The position numbers and the translations under genes were made by a program. A stretch of DNA of 64,000 bases from Achromobacter spanius (GTDB taxonomy: Bacteria > Pseudomonadota > Gammaproteobacteria > Burkholderiales > Burkholderiaceae_B). The notes beneath the pieces are model-generated. The model was not told where the DNA came from and did no database searches. It worked only from the letters and a program-made list of their open reading frames with translations. Positions 47,845 to 58,387 of the stretch are shown one piece after another (position 1 is the first letter of the stretch; each line of letters begins with the position of its first letter). Where the stretch lies: positions 6,262,001-6,326,000 of the forward strand of contig NZ_CP025030.1 of NCBI RefSeq assembly GCF_002812705.1. The letters run 5' to 3'.

Positions 47845-47864
47845 GAATAGCAACGATTCTTATT
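47845..47864 (-). promoter_or_regulatory. Fur-box-like site before the TonB receptor gene
   Basis: On the minus strand it reads AATAAGAATCGTTGCTATTC, resembling the A/T-rich GAGAATC-type Fur sites, 20 bases before the TTG start. It would explain iron-repressed expression. Match judged by eye. Confidence 0.45.
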
Positions 47865-48040
47865 TTTTAACCGGTTGCGATTTTGATCCTGGACGCTGAT
47901 AGATGCCTGAACGCAGGCCGAGCGCGTCGCTAAAAGATGAAAAAACAACACTTGCCAGTTGCTAACAGGGACACGTCCCCGAGCCACCACAAGGGCCCGC
48001 CATGGGGCGCGGCCACAAGCGTGGCGCAATTCACATCCCC

Positions 48041-48068
48041 AAAAGAAAAACGCCCCAAACGGGGCGTT
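48041..48068 (-). terminator. Terminator of the nuo operon
   Basis: AACGCCCC and GGGGCGTT arms around a four-base loop. On the minus strand it is followed by TTTTTCTTTT, 19 bases after the DUF2818 gene stop. Confidence 0.88.
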
Positions 48069-48086
48069 AGTGGCTTTGGCGGGCGT

Positions 48087-48416
48087 TCAGACCCGCAACC
48101 GCGGGTGCCGCTTGAACAGATAGCGGTAGACGAAGCCGGGATAGGCCAGCACCAGATACAGGCTGAGGGTAATGGCGTAGAACTCCCACGTCTGGGCAAA
48201 GCGATTGCCCAGGGTGGATTCGAATGCAAAACCCAACGCGCCAACCAGGGCGTAAAACACCAGCACTTCAACCAGACGCATCCAGAACGGCTTGACCGCC
48301 ACCGCCCCACCCTGCTTCCAGGGCAAGACGGCGAACACCCGCTCGGTCAGGAACGGCAGGTTGGCGCTGACCAGCGCCAGCGCGATCAACAGCCATACCG
48401 CCAGCGTCTGGTTCAT
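48087..48416 (-). CDS. DUF2818 membrane protein downstream of nuoN
   Basis: 109 residues with three predicted membrane segments (LAVWLLIALALVSANLPFL, VEVLVFYALVGALGFAF, EFYAITLSLYLVLAYPGFVY) and a basic C-terminus. The family is found next to nuoN in betaproteobacteria. Its position 13 bases after nuoN and before the operon terminator suggests a link to complex I, but no function is established. Confidence 0.85.
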   Translation of the reverse strand: MNQTLAVWLLIALALVSANLPFLTERVFAVLPWKQGGAVAVKPFWMRLVEVLVFYALVGALGFAFESTLGNRFAQTWEFYAITLSLYLVLAYPGFVYRYLFKRHPRLRV

Positions 48417-48429
48417 GGCTGTATTCCGC

Positions 48430-49914
48430 TTACAGGCTCAGCGACGAACGAATCGCCTGTACGCACAGCGCCATCAGGCCACCGGGCAACAGGCCCAGCA
48501 CCAGCATCATGGCGCCGTTGATCGACAGCAGGCCGCGTTGGCCGCAGGTCGCGACGATCGGAGCGGCATCGGCCACCGGCTCGTCAAAGTAAACAACCTT
48601 GACGACACGCAGGTAGTAGAACGCGCCGATCAGCGAGAACAGCACCGCCACCACGGCCAGCGTCACGTGGCCCGCGCTGATCAGCGCTTGCAGCACGGCC
48701 AGCTTGGCGTAGAAGCCCACCAGCGGCGGAATGCCGGCCAGCGAGAACATCAGCAGCAGCACGATGAAGGCATGCCACGGGCTGCGGCGATTCAGGCCCT
48801 TCAGGTCGTCGATGTGCTCGCACTCGAAACCCTGGCGCGACAGCAGCAGCACGATGCCGAAGCTGGCCAGCGTGGTCAGCACGTAGGTCAGCATGTAGAA
48901 CAGCGACGCGCCATAGGCGGCCGACGACAGTTCCGGCTTGCCTTCGACCGCACCCGACATCAAGCCAAGCAGCACGAAGCCCATGTGCGAGATGGTCGAG
49001 TAAGCCAGCATGCGCTTGAAGTTGGTCTGTGCGATGGCGGTCAGGTTACCGATGGCCAGCGACAGAACGGCCAGGATCATCAGCATCGGCTGCCAGTCGG
49101 CGGCCAGGCCATGAAGGCCGTCCACCAGCAGGCGCAGCGTGATGGCGAAAGCGGCCAGCTTGGGCGCGCCGCCCAGGATCAGCGTGACGGCGGTCGGCGA
49201 ACCTTGATAGACGTCCGGCACCCACATGTGGAACGGTACGGCACCGAGCTTGAACGCCAGGCCCGACACCAGGAACACGATGCCGAACACCAGCGCCATC
49301 TTCTCGGCCTTGCCGGCGGCGATGACCTTGGACACCTCAGCCAGGTCCAGGTGACCCGTGGCGCCGTAGACCATCGACATGCCGTACAGCAGGAAGCCCG
49401 AGGCCAACGCGCCCAGCACGAAGTACTTCATGGCGGCTTCGGTGGCGACGACGTCATCGCGGCGCAGCGCGATCAGCGCGTACAGCGCCAACGACATCAG
49501 TTCCAGGCCCAGGTAGATGGAGATCAGGTTCCCGGAGGAAATCATGACCATCTGGCCCAGCAGCGCGAACAGCGTCAGGACGTAGAGCTCGCCGCCCTTG
49601 AGCATGTCACGCACTTGCGCGTAGACACGGCCATAGACGAGCGTGGCGCCCACGGCGATGTAGGACGCTATTTTCAGCAGGTGCGACAGTTCGTCGGTGA
49701 CGTACAGACCATGGAAGGTCGCGCCCTTAACGCCGTTCATCCATTGCACGGCCGACACGACGGTCAGCGCGCCCAATACCAGCAGGGTCAGCAGAAACGT
49801 CGGCTTGCGCTCGGGGTGATTGCTGACCGCGTCGACGAGCAGGATAGCCAGGCCGGAAACCAGCAGAAGGATTTCCGGCGCCGCCAGGGCGAAATCGATT
49901 TGGGATTGCATCAT
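48430..49914 (-). CDS. nuoN: NADH-quinone oxidoreductase subunit N
   Basis: 494 residues, about fourteen membrane helices. One of three antiporter-like proton pumping subunits of complex I. It has the conserved Glu/Lys in [15 protein letters not shown] and [17 protein letters not shown], and [15 protein letters not shown]. Nine bases separate it from nuoM. Confidence 0.95.
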   Translation of the reverse strand: MMQSQIDFALAAPEILLLVSGLAILLVDAVSNHPERKPTFLLTLLVLGALTVVSAVQWMNGVKGATFHGLYVTDELSHLLKIASYIAVGATLVYGRVYAQVRDMLKGGELYVLTLFALLGQMVMISSGNLISIYLGLELMSLALYALIALRRDDVVATEAAMKYFVLGALASGFLLYGMSMVYGATGHLDLAEVSKVIAAGKAEKMALVFGIVFLVSGLAFKLGAVPFHMWVPDVYQGSPTAVTLILGGAPKLAAFAITLRLLVDGLHGLAADWQPMLMILAVLSLAIGNLTAIAQTNFKRMLAYSTISHMGFVLLGLMSGAVEGKPELSSAAYGASLFYMLTYVLTTLASFGIVLLLSRQGFECEHIDDLKGLNRRSPWHAFIVLLLMFSLAGIPPLVGFYAKLAVLQALISAGHVTLAVVAVLFSLIGAFYYLRVVKVVYFDEPVADAAPIVATCGQRGLLSINGAMMLVLGLLPGGLMALCVQAIRSSLSL

Positions 49915-49923
49915 TGTCTTGTC

Positions 49924-51426
49924 TTACAGTTTCGAGACGGCAACGTGTTGCAGCAGGGCCTCGACCGATACGTGCATGACGTCGGTAAAGGGCTTGGGAT
50001 AGATCCCCATGTACAACACGGCGATCGCCATCACGCCAAGAATCACAAATTCGCGGCGATTGATATCGGTCAGCTCGCGGACGTGGTCATTGGCGATGTC
50101 GCCCAGAACCACACGCTTGACCATCCACAGCGAATACGCAGCACCCATGATCAGGGCGGTAGCCGCCAACAGGCCGATCCAGAAGTTGTGCTGGACCGCG
50201 CCCATGATCACCATGAACTCGCCCACGAAACCGCTGGTGGCCGGCAGGCCGCTGTTGGCCATCGAGAACAGGATGAAGAACGTGGCGAAGCGCGGCATCA
50301 CGTTGACCACACCACCGTAATCGGCGATCTGGCGCGAGTGCATGCGGTCATACAAGACGCCGATACACATGAACATGGCGCCCGACACGAAGCCGTGGGA
50401 AATCATCTGCACGATGGCGCCTTCGACGCCGGCCGTGTTGAAGATGAAGAAGCCCAGCGTCACGAAACCCATGTGGGCAACCGACGAGTAAGCCACCAGC
50501 TTCTTCATGTCTTCCTGGATGATCGCCACCAGGCCGATGTAGATCACCGCGATCAGCGACAGCGTGATCATCAGGCCGGCCAGGCTGTGCGAGGCGTCGG
50601 GCGTGATCGGCAGCGAGAAGCGCAGGAAGCCATAGGCGCCCAGCTTCAGCATGATCGCGGCCAGCACGATGGAGCCGCCCGTGGGCGCTTCCACGTGGAC
50701 GTCCGGCAACCACGTGTGAACCGGCCACATCGGCACCTTCACCGCGAAGGCCGCCAACAGCGCCACGAAGATCAGGATCTGTTCGGTCTGGCCCAGCTTG
50801 ACCTGGTGCCAGGTCAGGATGTCGAACGAACCACCCGATGCGTGCCACAGGTAGATGAACGCGATCAGGGTCAACAGAGAACCCATCAGCGTGTAGAGGA
50901 AGAACTTGAATGCCGCGTAGATACGGTTATCGCCGCCCCACGCCCCGATGATGATGTACATCGGGATCAGCGTGGCTTCGAAGAACACGTAGAACAGCAT
51001 GCCGTCCAGCGCGGCGAACACGCCCACCATCAGACCCGACAGGATCAGGAAGGCGGCCATGTACTGCGCCACGCGGCTGGTGATGACTTCCCAGCCGGCC
51101 AGCACCACGATGACGGTGATGAACGCGGTCAGGAGGACGAACCACAGCGAAATGCCGTCGATGCCCAGGTGGTAATTGACGTTGAAGGCTTCGATCCACG
51201 AGGCCTTTTCCACGAACTGCATGGCAGCCGTGGTGTTGTCAAAACCGGTGTAGAGCGGAATCGTGACGAGGAAGCCGGCGACAGCGCCAGCCAGCGACAG
51301 GCCGCGCGCCAGACCGGGACGGTCGTCACGGCCCACCGCCAGCACCAGCAGGCCGAATACGATCGGGACAAAGATCGCAAGCGTGAGCCAGGGGAAAGTG
51401 TTGGATGCCATCTCGCTTGCCATCAT
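49924..51426 (-). CDS. nuoM: NADH-quinone oxidoreductase subunit M
   Basis: 500 residues, about fourteen membrane helices. Antiporter-like subunit with FVLLTAFI, FYVFFEATLIPMYIIIGAWGG, KVPMWPVHTWLPDVHVEAPTGGS and MKKLVAYSSVAHMGFV. The ATG at 51426 overlaps the nuoL stop by 4 bases. Confidence 0.95.
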   Translation of the reverse strand: MMASEMASNTFPWLTLAIFVPIVFGLLVLAVGRDDRPGLARGLSLAGAVAGFLVTIPLYTGFDNTTAAMQFVEKASWIEAFNVNYHLGIDGISLWFVLLTAFITVIVVLAGWEVITSRVAQYMAAFLILSGLMVGVFAALDGMLFYVFFEATLIPMYIIIGAWGGDNRIYAAFKFFLYTLMGSLLTLIAFIYLWHASGGSFDILTWHQVKLGQTEQILIFVALLAAFAVKVPMWPVHTWLPDVHVEAPTGGSIVLAAIMLKLGAYGFLRFSLPITPDASHSLAGLMITLSLIAVIYIGLVAIIQEDMKKLVAYSSVAHMGFVTLGFFIFNTAGVEGAIVQMISHGFVSGAMFMCIGVLYDRMHSRQIADYGGVVNVMPRFATFFILFSMANSGLPATSGFVGEFMVIMGAVQHNFWIGLLAATALIMGAAYSLWMVKRVVLGDIANDHVRELTDINRREFVILGVMAIAVLYMGIYPKPFTDVMHVSVEALLQHVAVSKL

Positions 51427-53465
51427 TGGGGAATCAGCACAAAGAAAGTCACCAGCGCCATGATGCCGATGATCATCGCGAACGCGTAGTGATAGATGAA
51501 GCCGGATTGCAGGTGGCGGCTGACCGCTGCCACCCAGCCCACGACGCGGGCGCTACCGTTGACCAACAGGCCATCGATGATGCCGCGGTCGCCCGTATTC
51601 CAGAGGCCACGGCCCAGGGCGCGCATGCCGCGAGCGATGATCTGCTCGTTGACCCAGTCCACGTAGTACTTGTTTTCAAGCACCTTGTTCACGCCGGACA
51701 GGTTGGCCTTGATGGCGGCCGGAACCTTGGGATTGATCAGGTAGCAGTACCAGGCAATCACGAAACCAGCCACGACCAGCCAGAACGGCAGGGTCTGGAA
51801 GGCATGCAGGCCATAGGCAACCCAGCCGTGCCACTCTTCTTGCAGTTCGTGCATGGCCGGATGCTGCGGCAACACCGTGATCACGCCGTTGAAGAACTTG
51901 CCGAACAGCATCGGGTCAACCGCCCAGGCGCCAACCAGCACCGACGGAATCGCAAGCAGGATCAGCGGCAGCGTCACCACCCAGGGCGACTCATGCGGCT
52001 TGCCGCCATGATGACCGTGGCCGTGATCGTCGTGACCGTGGTCGTCATGGGCATGCTCGTCGTGACCGTGGCCGTGACCGTGGTCGCTGGTGTCGAAGCG
52101 TTCCTTGCCGTGGAAGACCAGGAAGTACACGCGGAACGAGTACAGCGAGGTCACGAACACACCGATCAGCACGGCGTAGTACGCGAAGCTTGCGCCCCAG
52201 ACGTTGGCGTGGCCGGCGGCTTCGATGATGTTTTCCTTCGAGTAGAAACCCGAGAAGAACGGCGTGCCAACCAGTGCCAGCGTACCCAGCAGGAACGTGA
52301 TCCAGGTGATGGGCATGTACTTGCGCAGGCCGCCCATGTTGCGGATGTCCTGGTCGTGGTGCATGCCGATGATGACCGAGCCCGCGCCCAGGAACAGCAG
52401 CGCCTTGAAGAACGCGTGGGTCATCAGGTGGAAAATGGCCACCGAGTAGGCCGAGGCGCCCAGCGCGACGGTCATGTAGCCCAGCTGCGACAGCGTGGAG
52501 TACGCAACAACGCGCTTGATGTCGGTCTGGATGATGCCCAGGATGCCCAGGAACAGCGCGCCGATGGCGCCGATCACGATGATGAACGACAGCGCCACGT
52601 CCGACAGTTCGAACAGCGGCGAGAAACGAGCCACCATGAAGATACCGGCCGTCACCATGGTGGCGGCGTGGATCAGCGCGGAGATCGGGGTCGGGCCTTC
52701 CATGGAGTCAGGCAGCCAGGCGTGCAGCGGAACCTGGGCCGATTTGCCCATGGCGCCGATGAACAGGCAGATACACGCCACCGTCAGCAGCATCCAGTCA
52801 GAACCCGGCAGGGTCATCGCGGCCAGCTTGTCGGCTTGGGCGAAGACTTCGTCGTAGTGCATCGTGCCGGCGTACGCGAACAACAGGCCGATACCCAGCA
52901 CGAAGCCGAAGTCACCAACACGGTTGATCAGGAATGCCTTCATGTTGGCGAAGATGGCCGTCGGGCGGGTGTACCAGAAACCGATCAGCAGGTACGACAC
53001 CAGGCCCACCGCTTCCCAGCCGAAGAACAGCTGCACCATGTTGTTCGACATCACCAGCATCAGCATGGAGAACGTGAACAGCGAGATGTACGAGAAGAAG
53101 CGCTGATAGCCGGGGTCGTCAGCCATGTAGCCGATGGTGTAGATGTGCACCATCAGCGACACGGACGTCACCACGACCATCATCATGGCCGACAGCGGAT
53201 CGATCAGGAAGCCGATTTCCAGCTTGGTCTGGCCGATCAGGCTCCAGGTGTAGACCGCGCCGTCAAAGCGCAGGCCGTTCAGCACGTCGCCCAGCACCAC
53301 CACCGAACCGATGGCCGAGATGAGCACGCCAAGAATGGTGATGACGTGGGACGCGCGGCGGCCGATGGGGCGGCCCAGGAAGCCGGTGCCGAAAAGGCCC
53401 GCGAGAATTGCTCCGGCCAGCGGTGCCAGCGCGATGAGCAAGTAGAGATTGGGTGAGCTAGACAT
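51423..53465 (-). CDS. nuoL: NADH-quinone oxidoreductase subunit L with His-rich loop
   Basis: 680 residues, longer than E. coli NuoL (613). The usual core is present (FGWEAVGLVSYLLIGFW, KSAQVPLHAWLPDSMEGPTPISALIHAATMV, DIKRVVAYSTLSQLGYM), as is the C-terminal amphipathic arm that runs along the membrane arm. Between the core and the arm is a loop (residues 458-491) with 13 histidines among Asp and Gly, which explains part of the extra length. A proton-pumping subunit of complex I. Confidence 0.95.
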   Translation of the reverse strand: MSSSPNLYLLIALAPLAGAILAGLFGTGFLGRPIGRRASHVITILGVLISAIGSVVVLGDVLNGLRFDGAVYTWSLIGQTKLEIGFLIDPLSAMMMVVVTSVSLMVHIYTIGYMADDPGYQRFFSYISLFTFSMLMLVMSNNMVQLFFGWEAVGLVSYLLIGFWYTRPTAIFANMKAFLINRVGDFGFVLGIGLLFAYAGTMHYDEVFAQADKLAAMTLPGSDWMLLTVACICLFIGAMGKSAQVPLHAWLPDSMEGPTPISALIHAATMVTAGIFMVARFSPLFELSDVALSFIIVIGAIGALFLGILGIIQTDIKRVVAYSTLSQLGYMTVALGASAYSVAIFHLMTHAFFKALLFLGAGSVIIGMHHDQDIRNMGGLRKYMPITWITFLLGTLALVGTPFFSGFYSKENIIEAAGHANVWGASFAYYAVLIGVFVTSLYSFRVYFLVFHGKERFDTSDHGHGHGHDEHAHDDHGHDDHGHGHHGGKPHESPWVVTLPLILLAIPSVLVGAWAVDPMLFGKFFNGVITVLPQHPAMHELQEEWHGWVAYGLHAFQTLPFWLVVAGFVIAWYCYLINPKVPAAIKANLSGVNKVLENKYYVDWVNEQIIARGMRALGRGLWNTGDRGIIDGLLVNGSARVVGWVAAVSRHLQSGFIYHYAFAMIIGIMALVTFFVLIPQ

Positions 53466-53482
53466 TTTCTTCCAATACCCCG

Positions 53483-53791
53483 TCAGCCCTTCAGGCGATC
53501 GAGTTCGTCAACGTTGATCGTGTTCAGGTTGCGGAACAGCAGCACCAAAATGGCCAGGCCGATTGCCGCTTCAGCGGCGGCCACGGTCAGGATGAAGAAC
53601 ACGAACACCTGGCCGGCGGTGTCGCCGAACCAGCTGGAGAACGCCACGAAGTTCATGTTGACGGCCAGGAGCACGAGCTCGATGGACATCAAGAGAATGA
53701 TCAGGTTGCGGCGGTTCAGGAAGATGCCGAAGATCCCGATGGCGAACAGGATCGCCCCAAGGATCAGATAGTGGGCCAGCGTCAGCGTCAT
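53483..53791 (-). CDS. nuoK: NADH-quinone oxidoreductase subunit K
   Basis: 102 residues, three membrane helices. Conserved Glu in [21 protein letters not shown] and in [17 protein letters not shown], part of the proton path. It overlaps nuoJ by 4 bases. Confidence 0.95.
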   Translation of the reverse strand: MTLTLAHYLILGAILFAIGIFGIFLNRRNLIILLMSIELVLLAVNMNFVAFSSWFGDTAGQVFVFFILTVAAAEAAIGLAILVLLFRNLNTINVDELDRLKG

Positions 53792-54444
53792 TGTTTTTCT
53801 CCTTGGGGCGCGGCGGCGGCGCCGGACGAGGCATCACGCTTGGCTTGGGCACGCTCGCTCTGGGCGGGCATGTTGACCATGCGGAAGCGGTCCTTCGAGC
53901 GGACGCGCACGGCGGCTACCGGGTCGTTGTACTTCACGTCGCGGCGGCGGCGCAGCGTCAGCGCAATCGCGGCGACCATGCCCACCAGCAGCAGCGCGGC
54001 GCCAACTTCAATGGCGTAGACGTACTGCGTGTACATGACTTCGCCCAGCGCGCGAGCGTTGTTGTAGTCGCCGGCGACCGGGGCTTGCGGACCCGAACCG
54101 TACCAGGTGGAACCCAGCACGAAGGACATTTCCAGCACCAGCACCAGACCGATCACCAGGCCCAGCGGCAGGTAGGTCTTCATGCCCTGGCGCATGGTGT
54201 CCATGCGGATGTCCAGCATCATCACGACGAAGAGGAAGAGCACCATCACGGCGCCCACGTACACCAGCACCAGCAGCAACGCCAGGAACTCAGCGCCCAG
54301 CAGCATCCACAGCATGGCTGCGTTGGAGAATGCCAGGATCAGGTGCAATACCGCGGTGACCGGACTGCGCGCGGTGATCACGCGGAATGCCGCGATCACC
54401 AGCACGGCGGCCAGTATGTAGAAAAGGACAGTGGTAAAAGTCAT
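53788..54444 (-). CDS. nuoJ: NADH-quinone oxidoreductase subunit J
   Basis: 218 residues, five membrane helices. [24 protein letters not shown] is the conserved third helix with its pi-bulge region. The C-terminal ~45 residues are a charged, Ala/Gln-rich tail beyond the usual membrane part. It closes the central proton channel with NuoK and NuoA. Confidence 0.94.
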   Translation of the reverse strand: MTFTTVLFYILAAVLVIAAFRVITARSPVTAVLHLILAFSNAAMLWMLLGAEFLALLLVLVYVGAVMVLFLFVVMMLDIRMDTMRQGMKTYLPLGLVIGLVLVLEMSFVLGSTWYGSGPQAPVAGDYNNARALGEVMYTQYVYAIEVGAALLLVGMVAAIALTLRRRRDVKYNDPVAAVRVRSKDRFRMVNMPAQSERAQAKRDASSGAAAAPQGEKQ

Positions 54445-54461
54445 GGATCAGACCCTGGGCT

Positions 54462-54950
54462 TCAACGGTAAGGAGCGTCGTCGGCCCGGCGGCGGGCGAT
54501 GTCGGCTTCGTAGCGGTCGCCCACGGCGAGCAGCATGTCTTTGGTGAAATACAGGTCGCCGCGCTTTTCACCGTGGTATTCGTGGATATGGGTTTCCACG
54601 ATCGAGTCCACGGGGCAGCTTTCCTCACAGAAGCCGCAGAAAATGCACTTGGTCAGATCGATGTCGTAGCGCGTGGTGCGGCGGGTGCCGTCCTCGCGTT
54701 GGTCCGATTCGATGGTGATCGCCAAGGCCGGGCACACGGCTTCACACAGCTTGCACGCGATGCAGCGCTCTTCCCCGTTGGGGTAGCGGCGCAATGCGTG
54801 CAGGCCGCGGAATCGCGCCGACGTGGGCGTCTTTTCCTGCGGATAACGCAAGGTGACCTTGCGCTTGAAAAAGTACTTGCCCGTCAGGCGCATGCCCTTG
54901 AGCAACTCGGTCAGCATCAGGCTGCCGAAGAAATCTTTGATCGCTTCCAT
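54462..54950 (-). CDS. nuoI: NADH-quinone oxidoreductase subunit I
   Basis: 162 residues. Two [4Fe-4S] motifs, Cys63-66-69-73 ([12 protein letters not shown]) and Cys102-105-108-112 ([12 protein letters not shown]), carry clusters N6a and N6b on the electron path to NuoB. An amphipathic N-terminus tethers it to the membrane. Confidence 0.96.
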   Translation of the reverse strand: MEAIKDFFGSLMLTELLKGMRLTGKYFFKRKVTLRYPQEKTPTSARFRGLHALRRYPNGEERCIACKLCEAVCPALAITIESDQREDGTRRTTRYDIDLTKCIFCGFCEESCPVDSIVETHIHEYHGEKRGDLYFTKDMLLAVGDRYEADIARRRADDAPYR

Positions 54951-54971
54951 ATCCTGCCTCTGCCTGGCGGC

Positions 54972-56045
54972 TTAGCGCCAAATGTTCCAGGGCGTCTGCA
55001 TCCAGATCGCCACCACGACCAGCCAAACGCCGGTCAGCGGGATGAAGATTTTCCAACCCAAACGCATGATCTGGTCATAGCGGTAGCGCGGGAACGAAGC
55101 GCGGAACCACACAAACAACGAGACCACAACGAACGTCTTCAGACCCAGCCAGATCCAGCCCGGAATCCAGGTCAGCGGCGCGATGTCGATCGGGGAAGCC
55201 CAGCCACCCAGGAACATGATCGACGCCATGCAGGACAGCAGGATCATGTTGGCGTACTCACCCAGGAAGAACAGGGCGAAAGCCATACCCGAGTACTCGA
55301 CCATGTGGCCGGCCACAATTTCCGATTCGCCTTCGACAACGTCGAACGGGTGGCGGTTGGTTTCGGCCACGATAGCCACGACGTAGATCACGAACAGCGG
55401 CAACAGCGGCAGCCAGTTCCAGGACATGAACGTCAGGCCCTTGTCGGCAAACCAGCCGCGGTTCTGAACGTTGACGATCTCGGACATGTTCAGGCTGCCC
55501 GACACCAGCAGCACCGTGACGAGCACGAAGCCGATAGCCAGTTCGTAGGACAGCATCTGTGCCGAAGCGCGCAGCGCGCCCAGGAACGCGTACTTGGAGT
55601 TCGACGCCCAGCCCGCCACGATCACGCCATACACGCCGATGGACGTGATGGCCATGATGTACAGCAGACCGGCGTTGACGTTGGCCAGCACGACATCAGG
55701 ACCGAAGGGAATCACCGCCCAGGCAGCCAGCGCGGGCATCAGCGTGACCACGGGGGCCACGACGAACAGCACCTTGTTGGCTTCGCTGGGGACGATGACT
55801 TCCTTCGTCAGCAGCTTGAACACGTCGGCAAACGGTTGCAGCAACCCCTTGAAACCGACACGGTTCGGACCCACGCGCACGTGCATGGCGCCGATCATCT
55901 TGCGTTCCCAGTACGTCAGGTACGCAACGCACAGAATGATCGGCACGGCGATGATCACAATCTTGATGAGGGTCCAGAGGACCATCCAGACCGTCGGGCC
56001 CAGCAACTCCTGCCCGTGGCTCTCAAGAACATTAAGCCATTCCAT
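54972..56045 (-). CDS. nuoH: NADH-quinone oxidoreductase subunit H
   Basis: 357 residues, eight membrane helices. Quinone-site loop blocks [26 protein letters not shown] and [21 protein letters not shown], and [19 protein letters not shown] near the C-terminus. It forms the quinone chamber with NuoB and NuoD. Its ATG shares one base with the nuoG stop. Confidence 0.96.
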   Translation of the reverse strand: MEWLNVLESHGQELLGPTVWMVLWTLIKIVIIAVPIILCVAYLTYWERKMIGAMHVRVGPNRVGFKGLLQPFADVFKLLTKEVIVPSEANKVLFVVAPVVTLMPALAAWAVIPFGPDVVLANVNAGLLYIMAITSIGVYGVIVAGWASNSKYAFLGALRASAQMLSYELAIGFVLVTVLLVSGSLNMSEIVNVQNRGWFADKGLTFMSWNWLPLLPLFVIYVVAIVAETNRHPFDVVEGESEIVAGHMVEYSGMAFALFFLGEYANMILLSCMASIMFLGGWASPIDIAPLTWIPGWIWLGLKTFVVVSLFVWFRASFPRYRYDQIMRLGWKIFIPLTGVWLVVVAIWMQTPWNIWR

Positions 56046-58372
56046 CAGGCACGCTCCACGCTGAGTTGACCGAATGCGCCACCCAGGGCTGCGGTGTTAT
56101 CAAAGGCTGCGGAAATGCGCACGGCGCGGTCGGCCACGGCATCATCCTGCACGGTTTCGAGTTCGACGGCGCCTTGCGCACCCGCCACGCGCACCTTGAC
56201 CCCGGCCGTCAGGCCCAGGCTGGTGAGCGTGCGGCCGTTCATGGCGGCAGCCGGCTTCTTGGAAGCCGGGGACGCTTGCAGCGGCTCCGAACGGCGAACC
56301 ATGGCGTCGGTACGGTAGATCGGCACGTCGGCCACGCGCTCCAGGCCGGTCAGTGCCTGACCCAGGCCCAGCGGCGCCTTGACGTCGTTGGACAGGCGAC
56401 CTTCGATGCCACCGGCCAGTGCGGCGTCGCGCACGGATTCCGACGTTTCATCGTCAAAGCCGGCCAAATGCAGCACGTTGCCCAATACACGCAGGACCTT
56501 CCAGCCCGGACGGGTCTGGCCCAACGGCGTGACCGTGCCCTTGAAGCTCTGAGCCAGGCCTTGCGCGTTGACGAAGGTGCCCGAGGTTTCGGTGAACGGC
56601 GACACCGGCAGCATGACGTCGGCCCATTCGGCGGCGGCCGAGCGGTAAGGCGTCAGGGCCACGGCGAATTGCGCGCCACGCAGCGCGGCGATGGCTTGCT
56701 GGCCATTGTCGGCATCCAGCAGCGGCTCGGCGTGCAGCACGATGTAGGCCTTGAGCGGCTCGGCCAGCATGGCGGCGGCGGTCTTGCCGCCCTTGCCCGG
56801 AACGGCGCCGGCCAGGTAACCGCCGACGGTATTGCCGCCGGAAGTCAGGAAGCCGAACTTGCCACCGGCCAGGTTCGCCACGGCGCGGCCGTTGGCGGCC
56901 AGCGTCGAGGCTTGGGCGCTGGCCACGGCCAGGTTGCCCAGCAGCACGGCGGTGTTGGCGCCGGAAGCCAGGCTGGCGGCAATGATCTTGGCGTTTTCGC
57001 CCGGCGTAACCGAGGCGAATTCGGCCGGCACGGCCTGTTCCTTGGCTTGCGCCAGGGCAACGGCCACTTCGGCCAGCGCGCGCGGCAGCTCGGACGGCGC
57101 CACGGTGATGCGGGCGGCGATGGGCATCAGAGGATCGTCAGCGGCGCTGTCGACCATCAGGATCTGCGTGCCGCGCTTGGCGGCTTGACGCAGGCGTTGC
57201 GCCATCAGCGGGTGATCCTTGCGCAGGAACGAGCCGACGACCAGGACGCGGTCCAGGTTGTCGAGTTCAGCGATGGGCATGCCCAGCCACGGTGCACCGG
57301 TCAACGCGGCGTCAAAAGCCGGGTCGGTCTGGCGCAGGCGGAAGTCGATGTTCTCGGAACCCAGCGCGCGGACCAGGCGGCCCAGCAGCGCATATTCTTC
57401 GGTGGTGGCGTATTCGGACGCCAGCGCGCCGATCTGGCCGGCGCCGAAGCTGTCGCGAACACGCGACAGGCCTTGAGCCACGGCTTGCAGTGCGTCAGCC
57501 CACGAGGCTTCCTGCCACTTGCCGTCGGTGCCCTTGATCATCGGGGCGGTCAGGCGGTCGTCGCTGTTCAGGCCTTCGTACGAGAAACGGTCGCGGTCGC
57601 TGATCCAGCATTCGTTGACGGCTTCGTCTTCGAACGGGACCACGCGCATGACGCGGTCGCCCTTGACCTGGACCACCAGGTTGGCGCCCAGGCTGTCGTG
57701 CGGGCTGACCGAACGGCGGCGGGCCAGTTCCCAGGTGCGGGCGCTGTAGCGGAAGGGCTTGGAGGTCAGCGCGCCCACCGGACAGATGTCGATCATGTTG
57801 CCCGACAGTTCGGACTCGATCGAGCGGCCGACAAACGTCGTGATCTCGGAGTGTTCGCCACGGCCCAGCATGCCCAATTCCATGACGCCGGCGATTTCCT
57901 GGCCGAAGCGCACGCAGCGGGTGCAGTGGATGCAGCGGCTCATTTCCTCGGCGGAAACCAGCGGACCCAGATCCTTGTGGAAGACGACGCGCTTTTCCTC
58001 TTGGTAACGCGAGGAAGAGCCACCGTAACCCACGGCCAGATCCTGCAACTGGCATTCGCCGCCCTGATCGCAGATCGGGCAGTCGAGGGGGTGATTGATG
58101 AGCAAGAATTCCATCACCGACTTCTGAGCGGCGCGAGCCTTCTCAGAGCAGGTGTGGACGACCATGCCGTTGGTCACGGGCGTGGCGCAGGCGGGCAGCG
58201 CCTTGGGCGCTTTTTCCACTTCAACCAGGCACATCCGGCAGTTGGCCGCGATGGACAGTTTCTTGTGGTAGCAGAAATGCGGCACGTAAAGCCCGACTTT
58301 CTGAGCGGCATGCATGACCATGCTGCCTTCGGGCACTTCGACCTGATTGCCGTCGACGGTTAGTTCAACCAT
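56045..58372 (-). CDS. nuoG: NADH-quinone oxidoreductase subunit G
   Basis: 775 residues. N-terminal [2Fe-2S] cluster N1b ([20 protein letters not shown]), N5 ([15 protein letters not shown]) and N4 ([16 protein letters not shown], with ICPVGALT), followed by a molybdopterin-oxidoreductase-like domain. The extra N7 cluster found in E. coli is absent: the region reads [12 protein letters not shown], with no CxxCxxxC. It relays electrons from NuoE/F to NuoI. It precedes nuoH with a one-base overlap. Confidence 0.95.
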   Translation of the reverse strand: MVELTVDGNQVEVPEGSMVMHAAQKVGLYVPHFCYHKKLSIAANCRMCLVEVEKAPKALPACATPVTNGMVVHTCSEKARAAQKSVMEFLLINHPLDCPICDQGGECQLQDLAVGYGGSSSRYQEEKRVVFHKDLGPLVSAEEMSRCIHCTRCVRFGQEIAGVMELGMLGRGEHSEITTFVGRSIESELSGNMIDICPVGALTSKPFRYSARTWELARRRSVSPHDSLGANLVVQVKGDRVMRVVPFEDEAVNECWISDRDRFSYEGLNSDDRLTAPMIKGTDGKWQEASWADALQAVAQGLSRVRDSFGAGQIGALASEYATTEEYALLGRLVRALGSENIDFRLRQTDPAFDAALTGAPWLGMPIAELDNLDRVLVVGSFLRKDHPLMAQRLRQAAKRGTQILMVDSAADDPLMPIAARITVAPSELPRALAEVAVALAQAKEQAVPAEFASVTPGENAKIIAASLASGANTAVLLGNLAVASAQASTLAANGRAVANLAGGKFGFLTSGGNTVGGYLAGAVPGKGGKTAAAMLAEPLKAYIVLHAEPLLDADNGQQAIAALRGAQFAVALTPYRSAAAEWADVMLPVSPFTETSGTFVNAQGLAQSFKGTVTPLGQTRPGWKVLRVLGNVLHLAGFDDETSESVRDAALAGGIEGRLSNDVKAPLGLGQALTGLERVADVPIYRTDAMVRRSEPLQASPASKKPAAAMNGRTLTSLGLTAGVKVRVAGAQGAVELETVQDDAVADRAVRISAAFDNTAALGGAFGQLSVERA

Positions 58373-58387
58373 TGCTGTTCCTGAGAC

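Noticed and set aside
48292..51489. A 1065-codon plus-strand open frame opposite nuoN and nuoM
   Set aside because: The nuo genes on the other strand are certain. The frame encodes a His/Gln/Arg/Asp-rich chain typical of the complement of GC-rich membrane-protein genes, with no domain.
51405..53456. A 683-codon plus-strand open frame opposite nuoL
   Set aside because: It is the complement of a transmembrane gene. The long opening comes from third-position GC bias.
56066..58363. A 765-codon plus-strand open frame opposite nuoG
   Set aside because: Same explanation: no motif, and it is fully covered by a certain gene.
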